A stretch of DNA of 35,830 nt, from positions 1 through 35,830 of IMG/VR virus record IMGVR_UViG_3300042465_003237, one strand, 5' to 3'. This DNA is from a virus. Under the pieces are notes generated by a model that saw only the letters and a program-made list of their open reading frames with translations, did not search any database and was not told the DNA's origin. This document shows, one piece after another, positions 35,801 through 35,830 of this stretch. Numbering within the stretch: the first letter of the stretch is position 1; the number at the start of each line of letters is the position of its first letter. The translations under genes and the position numbers were made by a program.

Positions 35801-35830
35801 CCTTGTATATCCAATGGAAAGACGACAAAG

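Noticed and set aside
35227-35814. Long minus-strand open frame over recombinase and holin copy B
   Set aside because: Both forward genes have clear motifs; in copy A the shadow is interrupted, so it is not conserved.

Overview
The window is tailed-phage DNA (siphovirus-like gene order), AT-rich, with almost every gene on the + strand and many overlapping or abutting. A WhiB-type regulator, the head-gene style and the low GC suggest a phage of low-GC actinobacteria, such as the small freshwater lineages. That host assignment is inference. No host genes and no tRNA genes are seen.

Layout: 1-2430 is a 5'-truncated tail-fibre gene, a small partner gene, a secreted coiled-coil protein, a tyrosine recombinase and a holin-like protein. 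2431-5642 carries an M23 endopeptidase, a Pro/Thr-rich surface protein, small membrane proteins, a probable ssDNA-annealing protein and a transglycosylase-like enzyme. 5639-13899 is the early/accessory region: metallophosphoesterase, RHH repressor, two DNA methyltransferases, PD-(D/E)XK nucleases, WhiB, SSB, HNH proteins, a proteasome-like Ntn hydrolase and many tiny genes. 13900-14009 is a structured gap that may hold cos. 14010-23472 is the packaging/head module: ParB-methyltransferase, terminases, portal, decoration-like proteins, a large protease fusion and the major capsid protein. 23592-26486 is a glycosyltransferase/TagD-like cassette inside the head module. 26522-33475 holds connectors, tail tube, frameshifted tail chaperones, tape measure, tail hub and tail fibre. 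33464-34139 is the only minus-strand coding DNA. 34190-35800 repeats the secreted protein, recombinase and holin genes in diverged form.

The most interesting structure is at 32495-34190. The fibre gene has a constant N-terminus and a variable C-terminal module followed by a small partner gene. Facing it on the opposite strand is a second, startless C-terminal module with its own partner gene. The two partner genes meet tail to tail on a near-palindrome. This is the architecture of the phage Mu G segment (S-U / U'-S'), but the recombinase encoded nearby is of the tyrosine, not the serine, type. No long inverted repeat at the expected crossover points was found by eye, so inversion is a hypothesis.

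Positions 1-2430 match 32685-35800 collinearly but with many, mostly synonymous, differences. The copy at the start lacks the reverse module, and homology stops exactly after the holin stop codon. The simplest reading is a circular or permuted phage genome of about 32.7 kb whose assembly ran past its own start into a related strain. A real ancient duplication is not excluded. Other points of note are a textbook -1 frameshift site in the tail chaperone gene, an internal translation start placed before the prohead protease domain, a LexA-like box, and several strong hairpins without U-tracts.
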